From 2-12-FULL-42-15 sp964196565 (GTDB taxonomy: Bacteria > Pseudomonadota > Gammaproteobacteria > Coxiellales > Coxiellaceae), in assembly GCA_964196565.1 (NCBI GenBank), contig CAXMUH010000008.1, positions 1 to 17,770 on the forward strand: DNA of 17,770 nt, in the 5' to 3' direction. Of the stretch, positions 1 to 7,762 are shown one piece after another. The notes below the pieces were generated by a model. The model saw nothing but the letters and a program-made list of their open reading frames with translations, was not told where the DNA came from and ran no database searches. Positions within the stretch are counted from its first letter, which is position 1. Each line of letters starts with the position of its first letter. Position numbers and translations under genes: made by a program.

Positions 1-1206
1 CGCGCAAAATGCCCCGCCAATATGACCAAACCCATCGGTTAATGCTACTGATGTGGCTCGAATACGGGTGGGGAAGTTTTCTGCTGTATAGGTATAAAGA
101 ACCGGAATCAATATCGCAATGGTAGTTGAGGCTAAAAATCCGAAAACAATAATCACCCAATACTTAGGTAGCCAACCAACAATCAGCAAACAACAAGTCC
201 ACATCAGAGCCACCCAAAACACGGTATACTTTCGCTCAAAACGATCACTCAACCCAATGGCGAGCACTGAACCCGCAATAAACCCGATCGAATTAATGGC
301 AACAAAGCCGATGCTATTTTTTAAGTTATAACCATAATCCACAAATAACTCGACATTTAAACTGAGCCATGCGTAATTTCCAATATAATAAAAACACCAA
401 ATCATTGAAAATAACACCAAGCGCATCAAATACGGCGATTGAAAAATTTGCGATACACCACGATGAAATGAAACCGTTGGCTCTGCCGCGGGCATCGGTG
501 GCACGGGCGGCAATGTTTTTTTAATCCGTTTTGTGACCAGTGCTTCAGCTTGAGTTACAATCCGATCCGCCTCTTCAAAACGACGATGCAAGATCAACCA
601 ACGCACAGTCGAAGGAATATGGCGACGCATAAACATAATCACAATTCCACCGAGACCTCCGATAACAAATAACCCGCGCCATCCCCAAGAAAAATTTGGC
701 ACTAATGCTAATCCTATAAAGGGAACGACTGCAAAACCTAAAAAACCGGTTGCAATTGCAATGGATGACAATCGACCGCGTATTTTCTTCGGTGACATTT
801 CACTCATATAAGTGGTCACTTCAGAAATTTCAGCACCAATACCCATCCCGGAAATCACTCGCCATGCAATCAGCCAACCAATTGTGGTACTGGTTGCTGA
901 TAATAATGAACCCACGGAATAAAATCCAACCGATAAATATAACGCCAATCGGCGCCCCATATGATCTGAAATACGACTATCAACAAATGACCCAATGATA
1001 TAACCAATCAAGCCTGAACTAATCGCCCAGGAAGCCGTGCTCATGCTAATGTGAAATTGTTTTTGGATCACTGGCAGACCGATGGCAATGGTGATAATGT
1101 CAAAAAAGCCAAAAAAGAATCCAGCACCTACAACCAAGAGTATCTTATAAGGAAAGGGCCAAACAGGAAGGCGATCAAAACGTGGGATTATATGGTGCTT
1201 GTTCAT
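1..1206 (-). CDS. MFS transporter, metabolite:H+ symporter type (partial, C-terminus beyond window)
   Basis: The reading frame is open from an ATG at 1206 to the window edge, giving 402 residues without a stop, so the C-terminus is missing. It is an inner-membrane major facilitator transporter. What shows this: a soluble N-terminus (MNKHHIIPRFDRLPVWPF) leads into the first membrane segment; the loop 2-3 motif A is present as DSRISDHMGRR; a sugar/metabolite-porter signature GAEISEVTTYMSEMSPKKIRGR follows in parts; a second loop-type motif ENFPTRIRATS lies near the edge. The central cytoplasmic loop is proline-rich (KTLPPVPPMPAAEP). A possible Shine-Dalgarno AGGG lies 7 bases before the start. 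The family suggests uptake of an organic acid, aromatic acid or sugar-like solute by proton symport; the substrate cannot be read from sequence. It is separated from the upstream gene by a repeat and a terminator, so it is probably its own transcript. Confidence 0.88.
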   Translation of the reverse strand, partial: MNKHHIIPRFDRLPVWPFPYKILLVVGAGFFFGFFDIITIAIGLPVIQKQFHISMSTASWAISSGLIGYIIGSFVDSRISDHMGRRLALYLSVGFYSVGSLLSATSTTIGWLIAWRVISGMGIGAEISEVTTYMSEMSPKKIRGRLSSIAIATGFLGFAVVPFIGLALVPNFSWGWRGLFVIGGLGGIVIMFMRRHIPSTVRWLILHRRFEEADRIVTQAEALVTKRIKKTLPPVPPMPAAEPTVSFHRGVSQIFQSPYLMRLVLFSMIWCFYYIGNYAWLSLNVELFVDYGYNLKNSIGFVAINSIGFIAGSVLAIGLSDRFERKYTVFWVALMWTCCLLIVGWLPKYWVIIVFGFLASTTIAILIPVLYTYTAENFPTRIRATSVALTDGFGHIGGAFCA

Positions 1207-1238
1207 CCTTAAACCCTAATGAGAGAGATCAACTTTTG

Positions 1239-1267
1239 ACTTTATCCATTTAATATCTAGGAGTCAA
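1239..1267 (-). promoter_or_regulatory. Candidate sigma70 promoter for the MFS gene
   Basis: On the minus strand TTGACT (1262-1267) is followed after 17 bases by TAAAGT (1239-1244), about 33 bases before the ATG at 1206. The -35 is strong and the -10 matches 4 of 6 consensus bases. Only the sequence match and position support it. Confidence 0.4.
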
Positions 1268-1334
1268 GTGTTGATGGTGCTGTGCTAAGCGCTAAGTGCG
1301 ACGTTAAATCAGACTGAATGCTAGCAAGGTCTGT

Positions 1335-1515
1335 GCGGCGCCGTTTTCTGCGCAAAGCTCGCCAAGCTATATAAAAGGCGCAAAGGCTGTTGATAATTAA
1401 AAAAATAGTTTGTTAGGCAATTATTTCAGGATTGCTGAAAATTATGTGTATTCTTTTGTTTTCTTTGCGCCTTCCCAATAGGTCTTAGCGCGCTTTGCGC
1501 AGAAAACGGCGCCGC
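1335..1515. repeat. MITE-like nested palindromic repeat, copy 1
   Basis: A 181-bp element bounded by perfect 24-bp inverted arms (1335-1358 and 1492-1515; the outer tips read GCGGCGCCG/CGGCGCCGC and the arms contain GCGCAAAGC). A second, inner inverted pair follows: AAGGCGCAAAG at 1375-1385 against CTTTGCGCCTT at 1463-1473. The centre is A/T-rich and has no reading frame. The same layout recurs at 16996-17189: GCGCAAAGC, then GGCGCAAAGG 26-27 bases further in. This marks a dispersed family. No target-site duplication was resolved. It lies between the MFS gene and the terminator of the regulator gene. Confidence 0.8.
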
Positions 1516-1589
1516 TCATACATTATCAGTTCTCATATTATTACACGTCACATATAAGCAATCTAAGAAAAGCAACAGAACCCCACCAC

Positions 1590-1615
1590 AAAAAAAGCCG
1601 CTATAAGCGGCTTTT
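1590..1615 (-). terminator. Intrinsic terminator of the LuxR-family gene
   Basis: A perfect 10-bp stem AAAAGCCGCT / AGCGGCTTTT with a 3-base loop lies 22 bases past the stop codon of the regulator. On the minus strand it is followed by a run of seven T. Stem, loop and U-tract are all textbook. Confidence 0.9.
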
Positions 1616-1636
1616 CATAATAGGTGTATTTATTTT

Positions 1637-2494
1637 CTATAAAATTTCTGAGCTACAACCAATATCAAACACACCAGAATAGCGTATGATAATGTCTTGT
1701 TTGCGACGACAGCCGAGTTTGGTTTTAATACGTTCACAGTAGTTTTCTACTGTACGAAACGACAACGCGAGCTCTTTAGCGATTTCTTTTGAGGTAAAGC
1801 CACGCACAATATAACGCACACAATCTAATTCACGTTGAGTTAGACGACCCAATACTAAATCAGATCTCTTAGCAACTGGATTATTGTCCAGCTCATCAGC
1901 ATTTATCGTGTTCGCAACAATATCAGAGAAATTATGAATTCGATGATCGTTCACTGAAAAAGTAGAATCTTCAATTTTTTCAGGTATCAAAATTCGACTG
2001 ACTGAATTCGAGTGTAAAATCTTTTTCATTGGATTTTCAAAAATTTCAATATACTTTTCTAACAAATAAATATTGTTAAGATAGAAGTTAGGAAGATCAG
2101 CATGCTTAACATCTGCAGAGAAATTATAGATATCACAGTAGTTGTCATTTTTCTTGAAAACACCAACAAAGTTATCTAGACCAAATCGTCTTTTCATTTC
2201 GAGATGCATTTCAACTTCTGCATCCGTCGATGTTATCAAATTCGCGAAAAAAGAACCATTAGGAAGGTCATCATATTTACGATGTCCAAACTCAGTGATG
2301 TGGTAATTACTCGACAAGAAAAATTCTTGTACTTTAGCATCCGACATCGCAATCATAAATTCGCGATTACGGTAGAAGCGCGCATATCCAAACCATGAAA
2401 TAGGGGTGTTGCGAAACAGCTCACCGCATAACTCTTTGATTTGATCGCAAGCCGTTGAATTTCGATTCAAGGCTAATTCATTGTTCAAGTTCAT
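1637..2494 (-). CDS. LuxR-family transcriptional regulator (orphan)
   Basis: A 285-residue DNA-binding regulator. The C-terminal part, about residues 216-272, is a LuxR/GerE helix-turn-helix: LTQRELDCVRYIVRGFTSKE, then IAKELALSFRTVENYCERIK and TKLG. The key features of the fold are present (T-x-R-E at the start, the SKEIA turn, the TVENY recognition-helix start). The N-terminal 200 residues are not a response-regulator receiver domain: the acidic pocket and phosphorylation-site pattern are missing. They show no clear acyl-homoserine-lactone signature either, but read as a mixed alpha/beta sensor-like region (WFGYARFYRNREFM, NYCDIYNFSAD). In style it resembles the orphan LuxR proteins common in Legionella and Coxiella relatives (inference). 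There is no luxI-type gene nearby. The start is supported by GGAG 10 bases upstream. It has its own promoter and terminator. It lies downstream of an amino acid permease on the same strand, but a regulatory link is not shown. Confidence 0.88.
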   Translation of the reverse strand: MNLNNELALNRNSTACDQIKELCGELFRNTPISWFGYARFYRNREFMIAMSDAKVQEFFLSSNYHITEFGHRKYDDLPNGSFFANLITSTDAEVEMHLEMKRRFGLDNFVGVFKKNDNYCDIYNFSADVKHADLPNFYLNNIYLLEKYIEIFENPMKKILHSNSVSRILIPEKIEDSTFSVNDHRIHNFSDIVANTINADELDNNPVAKRSDLVLGRLTQRELDCVRYIVRGFTSKEIAKELALSFRTVENYCERIKTKLGCRRKQDIIIRYSGVFDIGCSSEIL

Positions 2495-2550
2495 ACTTCT
2501 GTCACTCCGTTATCTACCACTACTCGCAGGAAACCACTCAATGGATGATA

Positions 2551-2579
2551 ATTATACAGGAAACACCTAGTATTTCCAA
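2551..2579 (-). promoter_or_regulatory. Candidate sigma70 promoter for the LuxR-family gene
   Basis: On the minus strand TTGGAA (2574-2579), a 17-base spacer and a perfect TATAAT (2551-2556) precede the regulator start by about 57 bases. The good -10 and ideal spacing make this the best promoter match in the window. Confidence 0.55.
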
Positions 2580-2667
2580 ATAATATTACGCGTTTTTCGC
2601 CCACAGGATAATATATTAGCCTTTTCAATGGGTTATAAGCTAGCACCAGATGCATGGTTGAGTAATT

Positions 2668-4089
2668 TTACTCTTTACTACAGGCAGAAACACTTAGGTA
2701 GCTTAACTTAGTACTAGCAGCCTGGTACCAGTAAAAAACTAGCACAGGCGCCACCATAACTGCAATTCCTAAGGAGAATGTGAGGATGTAATGAAGTGAT
2801 GAACCGACATCGATGGCAGATGGTGGGAAAAAACCGACCAGCAAAGTGACCATGCAGCCCAATAAACCAGACATACACACCAGCCAAGTACCCAATTTAC
2901 CACCCCAAATTTTAAATTTAGAAGCTAAAGTTTTACCCTTTAATTTCAAAATTAATGCAGCGATAAACAAAAATGCATACATCACCACATAAAGCTCAGT
3001 GCTTAAATCGGACAACAGCCAGTATGAACCATTGACACTTGGCATCAATGCAAAAGCTAAACACATAAAACTAACCAGAAGTGCCTGGATAATCAGTAAG
3101 TTTTGCGCCACACCATGCTTATTCAGTTTACAGAAATATTCCGGTAAAAACTTATCTTCAGCTGCGTGCAACAATCCTTTTGCTGGTGAAATCACCCAAT
3201 TAATCATCCCACCAATACTGCCAACAACCAAGGATAAAGCAATAATAGGCAACATCCAATGTAAGTGATACGCATCAAAAAATCGATTGAATACTTGCAT
3301 GGTCCCATCCACCAAATGAATACTGGATTGAGGTAACACCCACGCAATCACCATAGAGCAAAGAATCATTGTCGCCAAAATAAAAAATACCGCAAACAAT
3401 AATGCCTTCGGGAAATTTTTACTGGGCTGATCCACATCACGCGCGTGCACACAGGCCAACTCCATTCCTAAAAATGAGGTGATTATCGCAGTGAGTGAAA
3501 TCCATGACTGGCTATTTGATACTTGTGGTACAAGGGTATGGCTATTGAAATGCACCTGTAATGGCAGACCTTTTATAAGCCACAACAATCCCAATCCAAG
3601 AATTAATAGCGCCGGAATAATCATTCCGACCACCGCACACACAGAAGCTACCCAAGCAGAAGCTTTAAATCCCTTTAAATTAACTAAGGTCAAACCCCAA
3701 AATACCACTAGAATAACAGCTACCAAATAGAGCGGGTGTTGCGCTAACTGTGGATTAATTAAATAAGCGGCGGTGCCAGCAATAAAAGACAAAATGGTTG
3801 GGTACCACACCATGGTATTTATCCATTGCAACCAAATGGCAAAAAAGGCTGCGCGTTTACCCAGTGCTTCTCTGACCCAACCATAAATACCAGCATGCAA
3901 ATTTTTTGAGGTCACCAACTGCGCTGAGACAAGGCCAATGGGAATTAAGAAAAAAATTGCACCCAAAATGGCAAAGAAAATAAGCTTTGGCCCAAACAGT
4001 GCTGTTGCCGGCATATTTCGAATACTGTCGATCGAGCCTGTGATTAACAAGGCCAGCGCCATCATACCAATTTTCTTACTCGGACCCAT
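2668..4089 (-). CDS. APC-family amino acid permease, glutamate/GABA-antiporter-like
   Basis: A 473-residue inner-membrane protein with about 12 hydrophobic segments, the usual size for the amino acid-polyamine-organocation superfamily. Several stretches match the pattern of the glutamate:GABA antiporter branch: RNMPATALFGPKLIFFAILG near the first helix, FFLIPIGLVSAQLVTS, then GIYGWVREALGKR and AIWLQWINTMVWYPTILSFI. Later the LGMELACVHARDVDQPSKNF loop and the ISPAKGLLHAAEDKFLPEYF stretch are typical of APC transporters. It probably exchanges or imports an amino acid; the exact substrate is unknown. The ATG start has GGAAGAG 3 bases upstream. The gene follows petC on the same strand after 121 bases and may be expressed from its own promoter. 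Uptake of amino acids is a frequent carbon source in Legionellales, which fits but does not prove the role. Confidence 0.85.
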   Translation of the reverse strand: MGPSKKIGMMALALLITGSIDSIRNMPATALFGPKLIFFAILGAIFFLIPIGLVSAQLVTSKNLHAGIYGWVREALGKRAAFFAIWLQWINTMVWYPTILSFIAGTAAYLINPQLAQHPLYLVAVILVVFWGLTLVNLKGFKASAWVASVCAVVGMIIPALLILGLGLLWLIKGLPLQVHFNSHTLVPQVSNSQSWISLTAIITSFLGMELACVHARDVDQPSKNFPKALLFAVFFILATMILCSMVIAWVLPQSSIHLVDGTMQVFNRFFDAYHLHWMLPIIALSLVVGSIGGMINWVISPAKGLLHAAEDKFLPEYFCKLNKHGVAQNLLIIQALLVSFMCLAFALMPSVNGSYWLLSDLSTELYVVMYAFLFIAALILKLKGKTLASKFKIWGGKLGTWLVCMSGLLGCMVTLLVGFFPPSAIDVGSSLHYILTFSLGIAVMVAPVLVFYWYQAASTKLSYLSVSACSKE

Positions 4090-4210
4090 CGCTCTTCCTC
4101 AAATTATCTGAATAATAATTTACCAAATTTACCTTTATAAGTAAAATGAATTAAATCTTGGTTATGATCAATAATGCTTATCAAAGCGGATTGGTAGTAA
4201 CTGATTGTTT

Positions 4211-4927
4211 TTATTCTTTATTTTTTGGAACGTCTTGCCAGTAGGCCTTCTTAAGTAGTATGGCTAAGATCAAAAAAATCACTAAAAATAAGATTACCCA
4301 CACCCCCATATGCACTCGAAACGCACGATCTGGGTCAGCAGCATACACAAAAAAGGTCACTAAATTTAACGTATCTTGATCGAACTCGGCTGGCGTTTGG
4401 CTACCCGATTGTACAAGTTCGAGCACATTATAATAATGCGGCTTTCTAATATTGGCCTCTTTCATTAGCGTTATTCCGCGCGCCGTTAACACTTGCACAC
4501 CCTGAGTCGCCACAAAGAGGTTCGGCATATTAATGTCTTTTACCAATAAATTATTATATCCCGTTGGCCTTTTATCATCTTTGTAAAATGAATGCAGGTA
4601 GGTATAAATCCAATCGGGCGAACGCTGTCGTGCAAGTAAAGTTAAATCAGGTGGTGTGATGCCAAGCCACCATTCTTTTTGCTTCAACGGCATTTTATCT
4701 AAGGTAATGCCTGCAGCTTTAGCAATTGGATCGTGGCGCAAATAGCGCATCGTATGACAGACCATACAATTTGCGGCAAAAAACTTGGCTCCTTTTAATA
4801 AGGCCGCTTTATTATTAACATTCACTTTAATGTCTTCTAATGAAATTACACCGTCACCCGCTGCAAAAATTGTGCCAAAACACAATAAAAAAACCAATGG
4901 CAAAATCCATTTAAATTTAAACACCAC
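4211..4927 (-). CDS. petC: Cytochrome c1 (bc1 complex)
   Basis: A 238-residue haem-c subunit of ubiquinol:cytochrome c oxidoreductase, passing electrons from the Rieske protein to soluble or membrane cytochrome c on the periplasmic side. An N-terminal signal (about residues 3-22) is followed by the haem-attachment motif CMVCH (Cys54, Cys57, His58). NMP around Met134 is the likely axial methionine. The C-terminal helix VWVILFLVIFLILAILL anchors it, ending in a basic tail. Length is normal for gammaproteobacterial c1. The start is a GTG that shares one base with the TAG stop of petB (TAGTG). A second GTG follows immediately in frame; GAGG (4933-4936) is 5 bases from the first and 8 from the second, so either could be used. 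Translation is almost certainly coupled to petB. The frequent downstream neighbour sspA is not here; a permease follows instead. Confidence 0.95.
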   Translation of the reverse strand: MVFKFKWILPLVFLLCFGTIFAAGDGVISLEDIKVNVNNKAALLKGAKFFAANCMVCHTMRYLRHDPIAKAAGITLDKMPLKQKEWWLGITPPDLTLLARQRSPDWIYTYLHSFYKDDKRPTGYNNLLVKDINMPNLFVATQGVQVLTARGITLMKEANIRKPHYYNVLELVQSGSQTPAEFDQDTLNLVTFFVYAADPDRAFRVHMGVWVILFLVIFLILAILLKKAYWQDVPKNKE

Positions 4928-6150
4928 TAAAACCTCACACGCGTCGGCAATGGTTTACATTTCTCATACTTAGTATAAAAAGGCATTAACACAAAATAAA
5001 GTAAATATAACGCAGCAAACAATCGAGAAAGCCAAATGTTGGCATTCGTCAATGGCCTCACACCTAAAATGGCAAGCATAATAAAACTAACAACAAAAAC
5101 ACTGATTGCAATCTTAGTCCAAATACCTCGATAACGTAATGAACGTACCTTCGACCGATCCAACCACGGCATTACATATAATAAAGCAACAAATAAACCC
5201 GCACAGATAACACCCATTAATTTATTTGGTATCGCACGCAACACAGCATATAAAGGTGCTAAATACCAAGGTGGTGAAATGTGCTGTGGCGTTACCATCG
5301 GATTTGCCATTTCAAAATTGGCATGCTCCAATATATAGCCACCGCCAGTCGGCATAAAAAATACTACCGCAAAAAATATAATTAAAAATATCGCCACACC
5401 CATTAAGTCCTTTACTGTATAATAAGGATGAAACGGAATGCTATCGATAGGCTTTCCAGCCTCATTTTTAAGAGCTTGTTTCTTAATATCAATTCCATCA
5501 GGATTGTTAGACCCCACACGATGTAGCGCAATCACATGGGCAATGACAAAAAATAAAATTATTAGCGGAATCAAAATCACATGAAATGCATAAAAACGAT
5601 GTAAGGTTACGCCTGACACATTGTAATCTCCGGTAATCCAAAGTGCTACTTCTTTACCAATAAAGGGAATCACTGTGAAAACATTCACTAAAACCTTGGT
5701 TGCCCAATACGACATTTGCCCCCAAGGCAACACATAACCACTGGCTGATTCCACCATTAACAGCGAGAATAATACCATACCAATCAGCCACACCAATTCT
5801 CTGGGTGCCTTATAAGATCCATACATCACACCACGATACATATGCAAATAGATCACCACAAATAATGCTGAAGTGCCTGTACTGTGCATATAGCGAATTA
5901 ACCAGCCAAAATGAACTTCTCGCATAATATGTTCAACCGAACCAAATGCATGTGCTGCACTGGGTTGATAATACATCGCCAACCAAATTCCAGTGACGAT
6001 TTGATTAATTAAAACTATCGTGGAAAATATTCCAAACAAATACCAGAAATTCAGATTTTTTGGAACAAAATATTTTGCCGCATGATCATTCCAATATTCT
6101 AATACTGGAAAACGATCATTAATCCAAGCTGAAAAGCGCGACTGCTTCAT
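4927..6150 (-). CDS. petB: Cytochrome b (bc1 complex)
   Basis: A 407-residue membrane subunit carrying both b haems and the Qo and Qi quinone sites. The four haem ligands are visible as His pairs: HSTGTSALFVVIYLH (13 residues between) in helix B, and AFH to IAH (14 between) in helix D. About eight transmembrane helices are present. The SASGYVLPWGQMSYWATKV stretch is the conserved Qo-side helix C region. The Qo loop motif reads PPWY (residues 293-296, bases 5263-5274), where mitochondria have PEWY. The C-terminus is not fused to cytochrome c1, unlike the fbcH arrangement of some bacteria. AAGGA lies about 7 bases before the ATG, inside the 3' end of petA, and only 3 bases separate petA from petB. 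Confidence 0.96.
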   Translation of the reverse strand: MKQSRFSAWINDRFPVLEYWNDHAAKYFVPKNLNFWYLFGIFSTIVLINQIVTGIWLAMYYQPSAAHAFGSVEHIMREVHFGWLIRYMHSTGTSALFVVIYLHMYRGVMYGSYKAPRELVWLIGMVLFSLLMVESASGYVLPWGQMSYWATKVLVNVFTVIPFIGKEVALWITGDYNVSGVTLHRFYAFHVILIPLIILFFVIAHVIALHRVGSNNPDGIDIKKQALKNEAGKPIDSIPFHPYYTVKDLMGVAIFLIIFFAVVFFMPTGGGYILEHANFEMANPMVTPQHISPPWYLAPLYAVLRAIPNKLMGVICAGLFVALLYVMPWLDRSKVRSLRYRGIWTKIAISVFVVSFIMLAILGVRPLTNANIWLSRLFAALYLLYFVLMPFYTKYEKCKPLPTRVRF

Positions 6151-6153
6151 TAC

Positions 6154-6756
6154 CTATCCTTGTGCCTCTTTTGGAATTTCACTCGAACCAATTAATATCT
6201 CCTCGTCATTTAAGAAAACATAGGGTGGAACTTCTAAATTGATCGGCGCTGGTACGCCTTTAAAAACACGGCCCGCCATATCAAACTTTGAGCCATGACA
6301 CGTGCAAAAAAATCCCCCCGGCCAACTTTTATCAATTGCATGCGGCTCGGGTCGGTACGTTGGCGTGCAACCCAGGTGAGTGCAAACGCCCACTAATATT
6401 AAAAATTCAGGTTTAATTGAACGATATAAATTCTGCGCGTACATGGGTTGTTGCTCAATTTGAGAATCTGGATCACGTAATTCATTACTGATGTTTTTCA
6501 ACTCATCCAACATCGCATCTGTTCGACGTACCACCCACACTGGAAGACCACGCCAGAGCACCGTTAATTGATCACCTGCTTTCATACCACCAATATTCAC
6601 TTTAACCGGTGCGCCAGCAGCCACCGCCGCATCACTTGGCAACATGGAGGCTACAAAAGGAACCCCAGCTGCAGCAACGCCAACCACACCTACCGTTGTT
6701 GTTGCACGCCGCAAGAATTTTCGTCTTTTTTTATCGATTTTTTCATCATCCGCCAT
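6154..6756 (-). CDS. petA: Rieske iron-sulfur subunit of the bc1 complex
   Basis: A 200-residue Rieske protein that takes the first electron from ubiquinol at the Qo site. The [2Fe-2S] boxes are intact: CTHLGC (Cys125 and His127 ligands, Cys130 disulfide) and CTCHGS (Cys151 and His154 ligands, Cys153 disulfide), followed by KFD. The N-terminus is a twin-arginine signal anchor, KRRKFLR at residues 10-16, then a hydrophobic stretch (TTVGVVGVAAAGVPFVASML) that stays as a membrane anchor in this family. The protein is therefore a Tat substrate, and the tatABC genes lie immediately upstream, 13 bases before its start. AGAGGA is 8 bases before the ATG. A 10-residue insertion-like loop between the boxes (PEPHAIDKSWPGG) is usual in proteobacteria. 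Confidence 0.96.
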   Translation of the reverse strand: MADDEKIDKKRRKFLRRATTTVGVVGVAAAGVPFVASMLPSDAAVAAGAPVKVNIGGMKAGDQLTVLWRGLPVWVVRRTDAMLDELKNISNELRDPDSQIEQQPMYAQNLYRSIKPEFLILVGVCTHLGCTPTYRPEPHAIDKSWPGGFFCTCHGSKFDMAGRVFKGVPAPINLEVPPYVFLNDEEILIGSSEIPKEAQG

Positions 6757-6769
6757 GACAAAATTCCTC

Positions 6770-7498
6770 TTACTTATCTGCGCTTGCTGAACTCGCCGCT
6801 GGCAAAAGCCACCTTGCTAAAACTAATCCGAATTCAAATAACAGCCATATCGGTATGGCTAATAATACCTGCGATATAATATCAGGTGGCGTCAATAACA
6901 TTGCCATGATAAATGCACCAATAATCACGTAAGGGCGTTTGCGTTTCAGCTTATTAACTGTTGTCACTCCACTCCAAATTAATAATAAAATCACAACAGG
7001 AAGCTCAAATGAGAACCCAAATGCAAAAAATAACCTCATAATAAAACTAAAATATTTACTAATATCCGGCTTCACCTCGACCGATGCGGGCGCGACTTGA
7101 ATAAAAAAATGAAACAACATTGGCATAACAATAAAATAAGCGAATAACGTGCCCAAATAAAATAACAAACTTCCAGCGAATAAAAATATCCAACCTATTT
7201 TTTTTTCTTTTCGATACAATGCTGGATTAATAAACGACCATATTTCATATAACCAATAAGGAACCGTTACATAAACCGCAAAAACAAATGCGCTTTTAAA
7301 TGGAACTAAGAAAGGTGCTGGAACGGAAGTTGCAATTAAACCCTTATGACCCGGCAGGTTTTTAATTAGCGGTAAACTGAAAACATGATAAATCTGATCC
7401 GCTATAAAACTAAAAATTAAAAACACCACGCCCACCACTAAAATTGAGCGTATCAAGCGACGCCTTAATTCTGTTAGATAGTGAATTGTGTCTTGCAT
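6770..7498 (-). CDS. tatC: Twin-arginine translocase subunit TatC
   Basis: A 242-residue six-helix protein that recognises the twin-arginine signal of folded proteins and, with TatB, forms the receptor of the Tat export system. The N-terminal cytoplasmic motif appears as YLTELRRRL (usually HLxELRxRL). Other family marks are YEIWSFINPALYRKEKK in the first cytoplasmic loop, FAFGFSFELPVV with the conserved helix-4 glutamate, and the late LTPPDIISQVLLAIPIWLLF. Length is slightly shorter than the E. coli protein. AAGGA sits 5 bases before the ATG. It follows tatB by 58 bases and precedes the Rieske gene by 13, so it links export machinery and client in one transcript. Confidence 0.95.
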   Translation of the reverse strand: MQDTIHYLTELRRRLIRSILVVGVVFLIFSFIADQIYHVFSLPLIKNLPGHKGLIATSVPAPFLVPFKSAFVFAVYVTVPYWLYEIWSFINPALYRKEKKIGWIFLFAGSLLFYLGTLFAYFIVMPMLFHFFIQVAPASVEVKPDISKYFSFIMRLFFAFGFSFELPVVILLLIWSGVTTVNKLKRKRPYVIIGAFIMAMLLTPPDIISQVLLAIPIWLLFEFGLVLARWLLPAASSASADK

Positions 7499-7556
7499 GT
7501 CATCCTTTGACCTTCAGTAATTACTTCCTTGGATGGAGGCTGCCACTTGTGAGAAT

Positions 7557-7757
7557 TTACTGTTTTCCTTTATCCTCATCAGCCTTGTCCTTCGGCTTTT
7601 CTTTTAATAAGGATTCGCCCTCCGCTTTAATAGAATTACGCATTTTACGCATGCGGACCCACCATCGACCGCACTGGCGCACCACTTCTGGAATACGTTT
7701 TGGGCCGATAACAATCAATGCCACCAAAGCGATTAATCCAAGCTCCCACATACTCAT
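7557..7757 (-). CDS. tatB: Short TatB-like translocase subunit
   Basis: A 66-residue Hha-like-sized TatA/B-family protein: a short N-terminal membrane helix with an early glutamate (MWELGLIALVALIVIGP), the hinge GPKRIPEV, an amphipathic helix (VRQCGRWWVRMRKMRNSIKA) and a lysine/aspartate-rich tail. GPKRIPE and the WELG start favour TatB over TatA. It is much shorter than typical TatB (E. coli about 170 residues), because almost the whole C-terminal region beyond the amphipathic helix is missing. No frameshift is apparent: the frame ends at an ordinary stop, and the 58-base gap to tatC is too short to hold the missing part. It starts 5 bases after tatA stops, with little Shine-Dalgarno signal, suggesting coupling. 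A second in-frame ATG lies two codons in. Confidence 0.88.
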   Translation of the reverse strand: MSMWELGLIALVALIVIGPKRIPEVVRQCGRWWVRMRKMRNSIKAEGESLLKEKPKDKADEDKGKQ

Positions 7758-7762
7758 GGTAA

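Noticed and set aside
119..331. Plus-strand open frames inside the MFS gene (also 750-998)
   Set aside because: They lie antisense to a continuous 402-residue minus-strand frame with clear transporter motifs, and their translations have no recognisable features.
1335..1515. The palindromic element as a CRISPR repeat, attachment site or small RNA gene
   Set aside because: There is only one inverted pair with no spacer array, no integrase or tRNA nearby, and no promoter-terminator pair flanking it; a MITE-like repeat explains the symmetry better.
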